A DNA stretch of 64,000 nucleotides, from assembly GCA_015680905.1 (NCBI GenBank), contig CM027382.1, positions 17,333,501 to 17,397,500 of the forward strand. Reading direction: 5' to 3'. Below are positions 35,552 through 47,700 of the stretch, one piece after another. This DNA comes from Coptis chinensis. Lineage: Eukaryota; Streptophyta; Magnoliopsida; Ranunculales; Ranunculaceae. The translations under genes and the position numbers were made by a program. Under the pieces are notes generated by a model that saw nothing but the letters and a program-made list of their open reading frames with translations, was not told the DNA's origin and made no database searches. Numbering within the stretch: position 1 is the stretch's first letter; each line of letters begins with the position of its first letter.

Positions 35552-36381
35552 AAACCTCTTTTTAAATTTCCCCAGATATCTGAATTATCTGCTAATCAAT
35601 TCGGTATAATATATATATATATATATATATAGGCATGATCTTAAAAGTACATATTTATTTTAAAGTTAAAATAAGTACGTAACTAAAACATTACCTAGAA
35701 AATGAATTCAACTCTAATTTTTTGTGCGTATTACCTACATACTATAAAGATCACCTCTACAAAATTTGAGTTTATTTGGAAACCTCTAACCTAGCTAAAA
35801 ATTATTTTCATATTTAAAAAAAAATCTAACGGTCCATAAAATAATATTTTTGCAATCATCTTTTGCCTAAGTTAGAGATTTCCAAATGAGTTGAAATTTT
35901 GTAGAGATGATATTTATGGTGAGTGAGTAGATGATATCTACAAAAAATTAGGTTTGAATTCATTTTTTAAGTGAAGTTTTACTTAAATACTTATTATAAC
36001 TTAAAATAAGTATGCACTTCTAAGATTCAAGGTGTATATATATGTACATATACGTCAATGTTGACACCTTATTTTGACATCCACAACTTATACAATGAAC
36101 TAAGGGCTGATTTTTGGTAGAGAAGATCTTCTTATTATGGATAGAATCTCCACCAAATATCAAGGCATTTGAACATGTCTAACCTTGTCAAAAGTTGTGT
36201 TTAAGTTCGATTTTTATCTAACGGTCTACAATTTTAACACTATTTTTAATAAAGCTAGACATATATAATTGAGACAAATTTTGGTGGAGATTTTATCCAT
36301 GGTAGGAAGATCTTCTCTACCAAAAATCAGTCCTTAGTTCATTGTGTAAGTTGTGGATGTCAAAATAAGATGTCAACGTAG

Positions 36382-36419
<38 letters not shown>

Positions 36420-36589
36420 TTTAAAGAGAATGGTTTGGTGAACAGTGGTGTTTTCCGATTATATCCCTATATGATTTTAATTATTATGATCACGGTAAAA
36501 AATGCATTATGTAATAACATAGTTGATGGAGGGGTAAAACCGTCTATTTGAATAGGGAAATATATTTCTCTCTTGATTTATCACAATGT

Positions 36590-36850
36590 CTCTATTTTAT
36601 AGACAATTGCGAGATTGCTTGGCCCAAACCAGCTGACAGCACACGTGGAATGTTGGATAATTTTATAACACTGTAAGCAAATTTTGATACGTCTAGGCAT
36701 CTTCAAATGTGCAAATTTTTCTAAAGATAATCTATATTATAGGAAGAACATCTCCACTAAAAATCAGTTTCTAATTCATTGTTTTTCATGATGGGTTTCT
36801 TTAGAGTTCATATAAATGGAGTTCATATAAGGGGCACTCAATGCACAAAA
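36590..36850. repeat. MITE relic, copy 1
   Basis: AACATCTCCACTAAAAATCA (about 36,748), followed by GTTTCTAATTCATTG, recurs inverted at about 62,553-62,590, with GAGTTCATATAA also shared. No clean ends. Confidence 0.55.
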
Positions 36851-37084
36851 ACGCAAATCATCTGATATTTATTAGTCCCTCGTTTTGAGCAAATACAACT
36901 ATATTAACTATATTCTTTATCTATGAAAGGAATTCTATAAAACCTGAGCTAGTTCCCTAACTTTTTTAAGCACCTTTGGCAACGCCCCATGGCCCACCCT
37001 CACCCAAAAAAAACGCATTATCATTATTCATTCTTGTAAAATCAAATGCATGATATTTATTTTTTTTATTTAAAACTAAATCTT

Positions 37085-37747
37085 TTATAAAACCAAACGA
37101 TATTTACATAGGCCCAAGACATCATAGAGAACATGCATATTTACAACCATTGGAGCCTGATGCCACCATACAGACGAAAAAGGTGGAAGGAAAGACAACT
37201 CTCCAATAGGGCCAGTTGATAAGTGAACATTTGATTGCCCCAACAATCGGAAGTTCTTGACTTGAGCAGCAGCATGTGAAGCTAGAGCATCTGCAGCACC
37301 ATTTGCTTCTCGATAACACCAACTGAAGTGTACTGCTTGAAATTTATTCAACAATAGCTTAATCTGAGTAACAATTCTAGCTAATAACCAATGGCAGTTT
37401 AAGTTTTCATCAGTTAAAACTTTAAACAGCAATTGTGAATCTGTCTCTACCTCGACCTTCATATATCCTATTTCTGCCACAATTTGAAGTCCATATAAAA
37501 GAGCTAAGAATTCCGATTCATTGTTGGTTGCGAAAAAAATCGGAATAGTTGCTCCCATTATAAAATTACTTGTTGAATCCCTTAGAATACATCCTCCACC
37601 TGCATATCCCGGATTTCCAATAGAAGCCCCATCAGTATTCAGTTTAACAAAGCCGTCTTTGAGTGGGAACCATTTAACATAAACCAACATTTTTTCTCTA
37701 TGCATCTGACGGGACATGCCTTCCTTGACCAGCTGTATATGTTTCAA
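37085..37747 (-). pseudogene. LINE C RNase H domain
   Basis: KLNTDGASIGNPGYAGGGCI, NESEFLALLYGLQI, KVEVETDSQLLFKVL and YREANGAADALASHAA show all four catalytic blocks of the RVT_3 RNase H (Asp, Glu, Asp, Asp) intact in one 220-residue frame. It is cut off from the rest of its ORF2 by the inserted LTR. Confidence 0.9.
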
Positions 37748-37785
37748 AGCTCTTTTGATGTATCGAACTGGATAAGGACTTTTAC

Positions 37786-40700
37786 TGTAACGCCCGTATT
37801 TTTTAATATGTATTTTTCTATTTATTAATTAATTAAATTATTTATTTTAAAATTAAATGGGATTGGACTTCGGGATCGTGAGCACTGGTTTTGGGCCGAA
37901 GTCGTGTTGGGCTTGGGTTTGGACCCAAGTATATAAACACATTGTTCGGAAAATAGGGTTCGAGAGAATAATAGAATATTAAAAATGGAGGCGAGAGATG
38001 AAAGCTGGATTTACGGAGGGTGGAGCTGATGGCTCGGACTCGGAGAAATTAAGTAGGAGTGCTCATTCATGGTGAGTAGCTCTTTTGCTATTTCACGGAA
38101 TACGAAACCGTTTTATTGTCCTATGGTTTCACTAATTTTCTTGTTCATTACTTTCGGCCCTGTAGCATTGTTAAAACCCGCTGTATTTGGACTTCGTGTC
38201 TTTGTATTATTTAACTTTGTTAAATTTCGTTTTTTTTGTAATTAAACCGCCGAACCGGGATCTTGGTCTCTATCATCGACATTGATATTGGTGTCAATAC
38301 TTTTAGTTGAACTATGGATTTGGTTGAAATTAGTTGGTTGATATTGGGCTTCGAAAGCTCTGTCGAAGCTTCGACTGCATCAATGATAAGCGTCGACCAC
38401 GTAAATCGTTTTGTTTGTTTTAATTTAATTCGGCTTGAATGGTTTGTTGGGTTGTGTGTGTGGGGATGTCGAGTGAGGGCGGTGAAGCTTGGAAAGCTTG
38501 AGCCATCGTTAATGGCGTTCTTGCCATTCTTGGAGCTCTTGAAGGTTTTGAAATTTGGGTTTATTTGGTTGTGTTTTGAACCGTGTTTTTGTATGGTGGG
38601 TTGATGGGATGATGTTTGGTGGTAGTGGGGATGGTTGGGTTGTCGACTTGAGCTTGGAACAAGCTTTAATGGTGGTGAAAGTTGGTTCGAGATCTAGTTT
38701 GGTGATGTCGGTTTAAGGATTTGAGGAATGTGTGTTTGTTAAAGAGGTAGGGTTTTTTGCGGAGGGGAGTAAAACCGCCCTAGTTAAAAATGGGTGGTGT
38801 GTGGAGGGTGGTGGATTTTTGGTGGTCATTTGGTGGTGTGAAGATGATGAACAGTAGATTTCGGTTGGATTTGGGCCTTGGGCTTAGCTAGTTTAATTGG
38901 TTGGGCCGGATTCTATTTTAGAGGGTTAGGCCCGATTATGTTCTAAAGTATTGGGCCAGTTCATTTCTATTTTTTTGTTTGGGCCCTTTTCCTATTAGTT
39001 GATAACTTGTTATGGGCCAGTTCTAAGTTTTGTAATTTTGGGCCGGTTTTCTCTTATTTTTGGATCGAATCACTTAACAGCTTTTGGGCCCGTTTCTAAT
39101 ATTGTTTGGGGCCAGTCCGTAGGACTTAAAATAGATCTAATTGGGTCTTTAAATGTTTGGACTTTCGGGTTATAAGGTTTGGGCTTGGCCAGTTGGGTCC
39201 GAACCATTACCTTGGTCATGAGCCCATGAGCCATGCACCTTTGACCTTAGCCATGAACCATGGACTTGTCGAATACGAAAACGACAGTTTGACTTTGACC
39301 ATGACATGTTGATTTTGACCTTTGACCGTTGACTTTGACTGTGGAATGTTGACTTTTCTAGTTTTTCACATATTTGATTATATGGATAAATATAGTAATA
39401 ATATATTGTCGAACATTATATAACATTGTTTGTCATTATCTAATTAAGATTTGACGTGAGTAGTGTGTAAAACATATATATATTGGGCTTTGATTGTGGA
39501 CTGTGGACTGTTTAATTGTGCTGCATTTTATGTTGTAAATTGTATAAATTTGGTGGTTATTATCTAATTAAGATTTGACGTGGATATTGTAATATTATAT
39601 AATATGTTGGGATATATATATAATGCAATATGTTTGGGAGAAATAAATGTATAAACACTCCATTAATATATATGTGAGATGCTACTATGAGGTAGTAGTA
39701 TTGGTGAATATTTGCCCACGGGAGTGTGGCGTAGTGCAATAATATATTGGCACGTGAACGAATGAAAGTGGTTATGAGATATAATTGAGATATTTTCTAA
39801 ATATTGTGGCTTAGTGCAATAATGTATTTGACATGCACGTGATATAGTGAAATGTTTATGAGTCATAAATGTATGACACGGAATAAATTAATATATATAC
39901 ATTAAAAAGCGAAAATCCTAGAACCCGACTACCACAACTCATGTAATTGGCCCATACGGCGTTTTTTGAAAAAAGCTGAATGGCCCTCCCTCGGGCGAAC
40001 CCGAATAGTGGCTTGATTATTCCGTTAAGCAAAATAGAACGATGACGCTTTCTAAATTTATATTTTATGCGAATAGTGGCATTACTTACATAATTGCTTC
40101 CGTGTGAGGATTTACCTGGTGTCGCGGCATCCCGCTTTCAGGAGTGGTTCATTACGCCACTAACTAAGAAATTGGTTGGTTCATTATGTAAGGGGAGGCA
40201 TGTGGATATACATACATTCGGCGGGTGGGTAGCGATTGTTGTGGTAGCCGGAAACTAGGTAAGAAATATAGATCTGACGTGATTTTAGGGACACACAAAG
40301 AAAGCTTTAAATAATATAATTATGGTAATATGTTTAGTTGGTTATTTGTTTAGTTAGAACCTAAAACCTCGATGGAGGAACTACATGCCTTATTTATGAT
40401 CGCGTATAGTTTGTTGTGTGGTTAGTGGGAAGTTAAAGGCCTCGATGGAGGAACTACACCCCTTAATTAATTATTGTATTTGAGTATGTTATATTAGTCG
40501 TTGAAAGTTAAAAAGTTAAAGGCTCGGTGGAGGAACTAACTGCCATTATGGATTATGTATATATTTGTATAAGTATATGTTGTTTTAGAACTACTCACAC
40601 CAGCATTTTTATAATCTTGACCCGATTTGCATGTTTGCTTATCGGGTGTGTTCATTCAATGAACATAGTTGATAAGTTTTGACAGGTTTAGTGTTGAAGA

Positions 40701-41045
40701 AAAGTGGTTCTTTGCTTGTGGTTTTAGCGTTAGCATTGCATCTCGAGATTTTTGTTTTGTTTTCCTTGAGGTGATATAGAATTTCAGTCTAGGCAATATT
40801 TTTGTATTTCATTTGTAAATTTTATTACAGAGTTATTGAAAGGAGAGTTGTAACCTAATCTTATTTGTGAATCTTTGTCATGAAGAAGACTTTTGTTTAA
40901 GTTAAAATTTTTATGGGTTTTTATTATCCGCATATTTAAACTGTTTATGGGTTTTTGGGAGTTGAGAGTGCGTCACACCTCGGAGATCGAAGAGTCGGGA
41001 ACAAATAATGTTTTTCCGAATTCTGTCGAAATTCGGGGCGTGACA
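37786..41045 (+). mobile_element. Solo LTR, 3,260 bp, inserted in LINE C
   Basis: Starts TGTAACGCCCG and ends GGGCGTGACA (imperfect inverted ends, TG...CA). It is flanked by the perfect duplication TTTAC at 37,781-37,785 and 41,046-41,050. A TATA segment (AAGTATATAAACAC, about 37,927) fits an LTR promoter. No gag/pol sequence. Same family as 1-1,846. The G+C content and GGGCC motifs in its middle differ from the surroundings. Very long for an LTR, so the parent element belongs to a long-LTR family. Confidence 0.9.
39280..39360 (+). promoter_or_regulatory. W-box cluster in LTR
   Basis: About seven TTGAC[C/T] cores in about 75 bp (TTTGACTTTGACC, TTTTGACCTTTGACCGTTGACTTTGAC, each shown in part). 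TTGAC[C/T] is the WRKY-factor binding core. The block recurs inverted in the other LTR copy at about 320-390. Confidence 0.6.
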
Positions 41046-41114
41046 TTTACCTTGAAACCTTGTGTCATTTTTGGCCATCCAAATATTCCACAAGACCCCA
41101 ACAAAGTAGCAGCA

Positions 41115-41435
41115 TTACACATCGCCATTTTGCATTGTCTTTATATCTTTTATTAAGCTTGATAAGTGGTCCTTAAAGCTGCCATTAATCATATTCCTCC
41201 GATCAACAAGTCCGCTCAAATTTGTTCCGCACCAAATAGCTCTAGAAAAAGAACACTCAAAGAAAACATGAATTTGTGTTTCAGGAAATCTCTCACAAAA
41301 GGTGCATTCAGGATAAACATGAAAATGAAGAGATGCCAAAATATCCACTGTTGGGACGACACCTTGCAAGCATTTCCATACAAAAAATCTTTGCTTGAAC
41401 GAGACTTTCATCTTTCCAAACATATTTGTATACAT
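41115..41435 (-). pseudogene. LINE C zf-RVT segment
   Basis: RFFVWKCLQGVVPTVDIL then CTFCERFPETQIHVFFEC (CX2C...HX4C) is the zinc-binding domain between reverse transcriptase and RNase H. It continues to WNIWMAKNDTRFQGK at 41,093-41,049, where the LTR interrupts. Confidence 0.85.
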
Positions 41436-43645
41436 TGTTATCCTGAACCGATGTATTTGTTTCAGTAATCAACTGAATGCAGCCATTGTATGTGGACTTC
41501 ACAGAATATTCGCCATTTTCCTCCCATTTCCAGATCAAAGTATCCTCCTCATTTGGTGTAATAGGCATAGAAACAATTCTCTCCACATATTCTACAGGCC
41601 AAAATTCATTTAGGCTATCCCAATCCCAGGTATTGGTATCCATGTCAATGAAATTAGAAACAAAGTGAAAAGGACAGTTAGGTGGTTTCCCATTAAGTTC
41701 CTGTAAATCCTCAGAATGTGGAATCCATTTTTCTTCCCATGTGTTAATAGAAGTACCAGTCCTAAGCTTCCAAACCAATCCAGCATTAATAATGCTTCGT
41801 GTTTCGTAAATCCTTTTCCACATTACTGAAGAAGTAGATTTAACTTCCGCTTTAAAAAAACTTGAGTTGTGAAAGTACCTCTGTTTCATTTGAAGAGCCC
41901 ATAATGATGTTGGATTCAGTAAATCACATCCTTTCTTTGCCAGTAAAACATAATTTTGTAACTGTTGTTCCTTTATACCCAGCGCACCATTATTCTTTGA
42001 CATACATGCTAATTTCCAAGGGAAATAATGAAGTTTCCTTGTTGATGGTGTATGGCCCCATAAAAAAGATCTTCTGATAATCTCCATTCGATCCACTATC
42101 TGTGCAGGTAAAATTGAACATGACATAACATGAGTTGGCAGTGAAGATAAAACTGAATTAACCAAAGTGAGCTGGCCTGCCTTAGATAAACAATTTGCTT
42201 TCCATCCTGCAAGTTTTCTTTGAAATCTTTCCAGTAAAGGACTGAACTTCTGAACTCTACCCTTCCCAGTTAAATTAGGTACTCCCAAGTACATTGGCAT
42301 GATAGAAGTAGAAGGCATCCTGAAACATCTTCGCAAAAAGTAAACAAACCTCCAATGTAGTTTGGGGTGATGAATAATTTGAGACTTGGTTCTGTTGATA
42401 GTCTGGCCTGACACTCTGCAATACTCATTTAGCAGATTGTTCAATTGATGCTGCTCATCGAATCCACACTTACCCAACACTAAAAGATCATCAACATACA
42501 TTAAATGAGACACTGGCTGACAATATCTCCCCAATTTGCAACCATGAATGAGCCCCTCTCTGTTCAGTTTCAAGAAATTCAAAGATAGAAGCTCTGAACA
42601 CAATATAAAAAGATAGGGAGAAAGGGGATCACCCTGTCTTAACCCTCTCGAAGGCTTAAAAAAACCATGTGCAGCACCATTTAGTAGCACAGAGTAAGAA
42701 ACATTCTGAACACAAAACATTATCTTGTTAATTCAGTCCACCGGAAACTCAAACTTGGTCAGCATCACTCTTAGAAACTCCATTCGATTTTATCATAGGC
42801 TTTCTGCATATTAATCTTTAAAGCAAAATATTTAGCTTTCCTATTCCCATGTCCTCTTATCTTGTGATAAAACTTATTTGCAAGCAAAACATTGCCATGA
42901 ATACTTCTCTTGGGTAAAAAGGCAGTCTGAAATGGACCAATAAGTCTCTGAATGATAGGCCTCAATCTATTTACAATAATCTTGGAGATAATTTTGTAAA
43001 CCACATTTGTCAAACTGATTGGGCGAAAATGTTCCGGGAGTGTTGGATTCATGATTTTTGGAATTAAGGCAATGAAGGAATGATTTAGCTGTAGGGAGAA
43101 AGAGCCAGAAAGGAAAAAAGACTTGACTGTCGCACTTATTTGATCACCCACCAAATTCCAAAAATGCTGAAAAAAGAAGGCCTGATACCCACAATCTCGT
43201 CATTATCAACTCCACTTAACAATTTTAATTTTTCACCTTCATCAAGACATGGAGCTTGAACATTGAAAATCTGCGACATAAGATCAGGTTCCGAAGTAGT
43301 CATTGTCTCCTCAAAAAATTCATTGAGCCTATCACCTATATGTCTCCTTTCAGTTAAAATTCCACCATTTCTATCTCTGATTGAGTGTATGTAATTTCTC
43401 TGTCTTCGACAGTTTACCATGTTATGGTAGAACTTTGTATTATGCTCTCCAAATTGGAACCAATCTAGACAAGCTTTATGCCCCCAATGATTTGCTTGCT
43501 GCACAAGGATATCATTATGTTCCAGTATCAAATCATTCTCTACCATAAATAACTCCTCTGTCTCATTGTCATTCTCTATTAAACTTTGAATCTCACTCAG
43601 TCTCTGTATAACAACCTCCAACTTATGTTCAACCTCGCCAAACAC
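41308..43645 (-). pseudogene. LINE C reverse transcriptase with upstream linker
   Basis: Blocks HFRPISLTNVVYKIISKIIV, AFLPKRSIHGNVLL and KINMQKAYDKIEW (43,154-42,771) are followed by GLRQGDPLSPYLFILC and the active-site loop LMYVDDLLVL (42,720 frame; YVDD pair intact). The thumb and connection region includes KLHYFPWKLACMSKNNGALG. A frame change plus stop around 42,725-42,770 separates the two halves. The linker at 43,645-43,136 has the usual FYHNMVNCRRQRNYI block. Confidence 0.9.
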
Positions 43646-43672
43646 ATGCTTGTTCCACCATCTTAAATTTTT

Positions 43673-44416
43673 CTAGCAGGTTTGAAGCTTTTTACATAAA
43701 ACAAAAGAAGGAGAACCTCGCAACTCATTTTGAAAAGCATCTTTTATCTGGTCCTGACATCCTCCATGTTGTGCCCACATTATTTCAAACCTAAAAGGAC
43801 GTCGGACTGTTACCCTATCTTGAATCAACTTTAAAATCAGAAACTTATGATCAGAACTGGTGGCCAACTCATGCCGAACTCTACAGTCAGAGAATCTTGA
43901 ACGCCAAACTTCATTTGCCATAATTCTATCAATTCGTTCCCATATTCTGTGACGACCATTTTGTCTATTTGTCCAGGTGTAAATACTACCCACAAACCCC
44001 AAATCAAACAACTCACAATCATCAATCATATCCAAGAAAGTCCTAACTTTGGAATAATTAAAAAGTTTCCCCCCACACTTTTCTTCTGGACATGTTATTT
44101 CATTAAAATCTCCCATGAGCAACCATGATTCATCATTTGTGGGTTTAAACATAGTAAGAACAGACCACTGTAATCGCCAAATGCAAGACTTAGAGTTGCC
44201 ATACACACACAACAAAATGAAACATTCATTTATTCCATTCACTTTTACAGAGACTTTACAGTGAATGAACCATGAGTCGGACATAATCACTTCGACAATA
44301 ATTCCACAAATGATTGTCAATGATTTGATTATTGACGACCATGCAAAATCGCAAAGAAAGCACCTGTTACAATTTCCCCGTATGTCTTGCAGTGTTATGT
44401 TGAATTTGTTAGTCAA
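43673..44416 (-). pseudogene. LINE C endonuclease
   Basis: SWLLMGDFNEITCPEEKCGG, FDLGFVGSIYTWTNRQNGR, ERIDRIMAN and TSSDHKFLIL give the catalytic GDFNE, TWTN, RIDR and SDH blocks of the L1 endonuclease in one frame. The first about 60 residues are missing or weak. Confidence 0.9.
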
Positions 44417-44440
44417 ACGTTATTTCCATATAGAGTTAGC

Positions 44441-45079
44441 TCGCAAATAATGTCCATGATATACAGCCAAGGACAAGGTCGCTATAACTTACGAGTTACG
44501 AGACTTACTTTACTTCGTTATGTCGTACAAGATTTACGACCCTGAACTTTGATTATAAACTAGCCTTTAAGCCCGACCATTGCCAGGCTTGCTACATCTA
44601 TAGTTAATGATCAACAATTATTTTTTTCAACATAAATACAAACTACATCAAGGACTCTTAGGTTGGCTTCTTCAACTCAATAACATCAAATTAACCAATC
44701 CGGTTTCTATTACCGACAGCAACACCTAAGTCAATCAGACTTGATAGTGATTATGTTTACCATTTTGATGATCCAATGTTAATGCAACCAATCAATAAAG
44801 AGGAAATCAATGTTGTCATGCTTAAACTTTGTTATACACTAATTTCATTACCGAGTAAAACCTCGTTAAAAACATTTAAAACTGAAAACATAAGAATAGA
44901 CTTTTCATTTATGCCTAAAGTAGATATAGAGAAACTGAAGGTAGTGGATATTTCAAACAAATCACTGGGGAAGCAAAAGAGCTTACCCCCATATTTTTAG
45001 TCATACCAAATGAACATCACAGATTACACATTAAAAAAATGATAAACAATATAAGGAAAAGATTCATCAAAGAGATTAT
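44441..45079. other. Gap, no gene recognised
   Basis: AT-rich. A 74-residue plus-strand frame at 44,776-45,000 has no recognisable motif. Confidence 0.4.
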
Positions 45080-45934
45080 CATACATTGTTATCCTATTTA
45101 TCTTCTTCATCATCAAAACTCAATGTCTGGCAAACCGAGGTCTCCATAGCCCTTTCCTCTTCACCAAAATATGACTTCTTTCCCACTAACTCGGCCACTT
45201 TCTTTGCAGGTCCAGAATCTCATGGACTCTCATATCTGTTTCGAATAGTTCTAATCTTTGGAAGAACATCAGCAACATTCATGCCCGAATGGGGGTTATT
45301 GTGTGTCAAAATTTTGTATGTCAATGCTTCATTAGATGTATCCACCTGATTTTCAGTATTGCACCCAATCTCAGGCAGAAACACACATGTCTTTCCAACC
45401 GAAGAACGCTTCTTATCGCACTTGTCATTTCCAGGCAATGACAAAGTCGATGGGATAATTAATATACATGCTGACAAATATATGGGTAGGAATGGGAGGA
45501 ACTTCAAATTTTACAGTTCCATCATTTTTCACAGTAGCTATCCTGTTCAACATTTTAAGCTGCAAACTATAATATTGCTCGTCTAGATAGTTAAACACTT
45601 GACTCAGTATAACAGAACATGAATATATAAACAACTCCTACTTAACAAAGAAAATTTGCATTACCTTTTTACGAACAGACATCTTGTCGTAAAAAATATG
45701 TGCAATCTGTTCACCAAGTATATTACCCTGTCTACGTCTCTTAGTATTTCTCTTTCTCATTTTTTGTTCCAATTCTTCGGCAGAGAAGATCCATATGAAG
45801 CTTTCATTATCTGAAAAAATCCAAATAATATAAGGGATTGAATTTTGTGCTACTGCTACTACAAAGGGATTTACATTAAAATGATTGAAAATAATAACAA
45901 AAAGAAAATGGGAAACAGAGACAATAATAGTCAC

Positions 45935-47700
45935 TTAAATCTCTTCAAGAAGAATTAAGAAGATAGGGAATACGTATATACAATTTATCTATTACCTTCC
46001 AATTGGGTGCGTAGTCCCTTTTTCCATGGCAGAAGCTATAGCAAGAGTACAACAAGAGCTTCCTTTTCCCAACTGGGAATACAACAGAAAGATACTTTTG
46101 TGTTATCAAAGCCTACTTGATGTCCATGAATGGGCTCTTATCGTCTTTAAAATAATGAGGAATTACAAATCTGATAAGAGAAGAGATAAATGACAGGATG
46201 TACTCACCCAGTCAAGCAACAAAATCTCCATAATTCTAGTCTCTACAACACTCAAGCATTAGCTAAATTGGGAACACGCTAAGGACTTCAAAAGGTTCTA
46301 GCCTGCTTCTAGGTTGCTCTTCTAGGTTCCTTTATCTAAATAGCAACTTCACTCTAACATTGGTAACAACATCTTGAGTGTCTTTTTCTGCAAAGCTACA
46401 GTTTAAATTGTAGCTATATTTATCAAGATATGAACCCTAAGTCCGATTCCTTCAACTGTTTATGTAAAAGCTGCATCTTGGCAATATGAAGAAATGTTGT
46501 AGTTTCAATCTAACACTGAACAGTCTGATGAAGAGGACACTAATTAAAGAAAATTATCATTGCAATCAGAGATGCATAACAGGCAAGCACTCCCACCAAA
46601 AAAAAATGCAAGCTTTAGTTTCTTAATATATATGATATCATTGAATGAAATTTTTTAAACAATTTACTCGGTTCACACAGGCAATTAAATCCTAAAAAAA
46701 CTATAGGGTTTCAGAGTTGCTAATTGCATTGATTGAATCGATTAAATTCACCTTCATATGCAGATGATATAATATAAAAAGCCTGAATTGCATCAAGAAC
46801 TCAAAAATTCATTAGGAAATCAAAACTACTATGTCATATAGCCTAGAGTTAATACTAAATATCAAAATATGCTCTGAAAACTTGAATCATCCTTGGGTGT
46901 AATAATAAGGAGTTCACCATTATGAAGCAACAACTTCGGCCACAACAACAAAATCACTAAATAAAACTAAGTTGACCATCAACTACGTAAGAGCATATGC
47001 ATATTAGTTGTTTCTTCAATTGAATGAAGCAAATCAATCAGCTATGTTCAAAACTAAACTTTGTTCTTTACACTTTGGTTGATGCATCTGTCATAAGAGA
47101 AATTCCCGACAAACAAAATGCCTATCAAAACCAAATCCTATTCCTACATTAAAAATGAACCAAGAATCTTGCTGCTGATTGAGGTAAGAATAAACAACAG
47201 TGATGGCAATCTGCCTGCCTGTGGGTTTTTGTCTATTCCTAAAGGAAAGAACATGAAAAATATCAAAGGATAAAAAATAGAATGTACCAGAAGACAGGTA
47301 ACAAAGTGCAATACAAAATACACAATGTTGTTTAATATTGGTAATAAATATCAATTTATGCTACTGAAACTTGAATCATCCTTCATTTTATTTATGCTAC
47401 TGAAACTTGAATCATTCTTCATTGTATTTATGTAGGAGATCTTGAATCATTCTTCATTGTATTTATGTAGGAGATCTCATTTAAAACCAATCAAAAAAAA
47501 AAAAAAAAAAAAAAAATTGACTACTCAAAATAATTAAAATTGAAAATCAACCTATGAAAATGTCACAGAGCAGACCACTAAACAACTACAAAAACAATAA
47601 AACATAGATGCTCTGTAGTTGTTTCTTCAACTGAATGAAGATTTTTATAGTATGCTATGCACAATCTACGCTTTTGTTGAAAAATTACAAAAATGATAAA
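45935..47700. other. Non-coding, intron-like stretch
   Basis: AT-rich sequence between exon-like pieces of the unidentified minus-strand gene. Contains an A-run (47,488-47,517) and the short tandem repeat listed separately. No exon was recognised. Confidence 0.4.
47360..47475. repeat. Short tandem repeats
   Basis: TTTATGCTACTGAAACTTGAATCAT-type units (two) and ATTGTATTTATGTAGGAGATC units (two), sharing CTTGAATCATTCTTCATT. Period about 43 bp. Confidence 0.8.

Larger units (their letters stand above)
34589..36418. repeat. 960-bp tandem duplication (two units)
   Basis: TCAAAACCTCTTTTTAAATT starts both 34,589 and 35,549, and the units match almost throughout, with one short replacement at about 34,765/35,721. 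Each unit holds a first foldback repeat (about 34,680-35,085 and 35,640-36,035), a second foldback repeat (about 35,107-35,432 and 36,053-36,380) and ends in (TA)n. The array arose after both MITEs were in place. Confidence 0.95.
37056..44440 (-). mobile_element. LINE C: L1-type retrotransposon, split by a solo LTR
   Basis: Minus-strand ORF2: endonuclease 44,416-43,673, linker 43,645-43,136, reverse transcriptase 43,154 to about 42,300, thumb and connection to 41,440, zf-RVT 41,435-41,115, a 3,260-bp LTR insertion (41,045-37,786), then RNase H 37,747-37,085. A T-rich stretch at 37,056-37,085 is the likely poly(A) end. The 5' end is truncated inside the endonuclease and no ORF1 is seen. Frame breaks at about 43,150, 42,720 and 41,400 make it dead. 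Confidence 0.9.

Noticed and set aside
35424-35609. 61-residue ORF of Ile-Tyr repeats
   Set aside because: Pure translation of the (TA)n tract.
41308-42720. 470-residue ORF as a host gene
   Set aside because: It is the second half of a LINE reverse transcriptase with connection domain.
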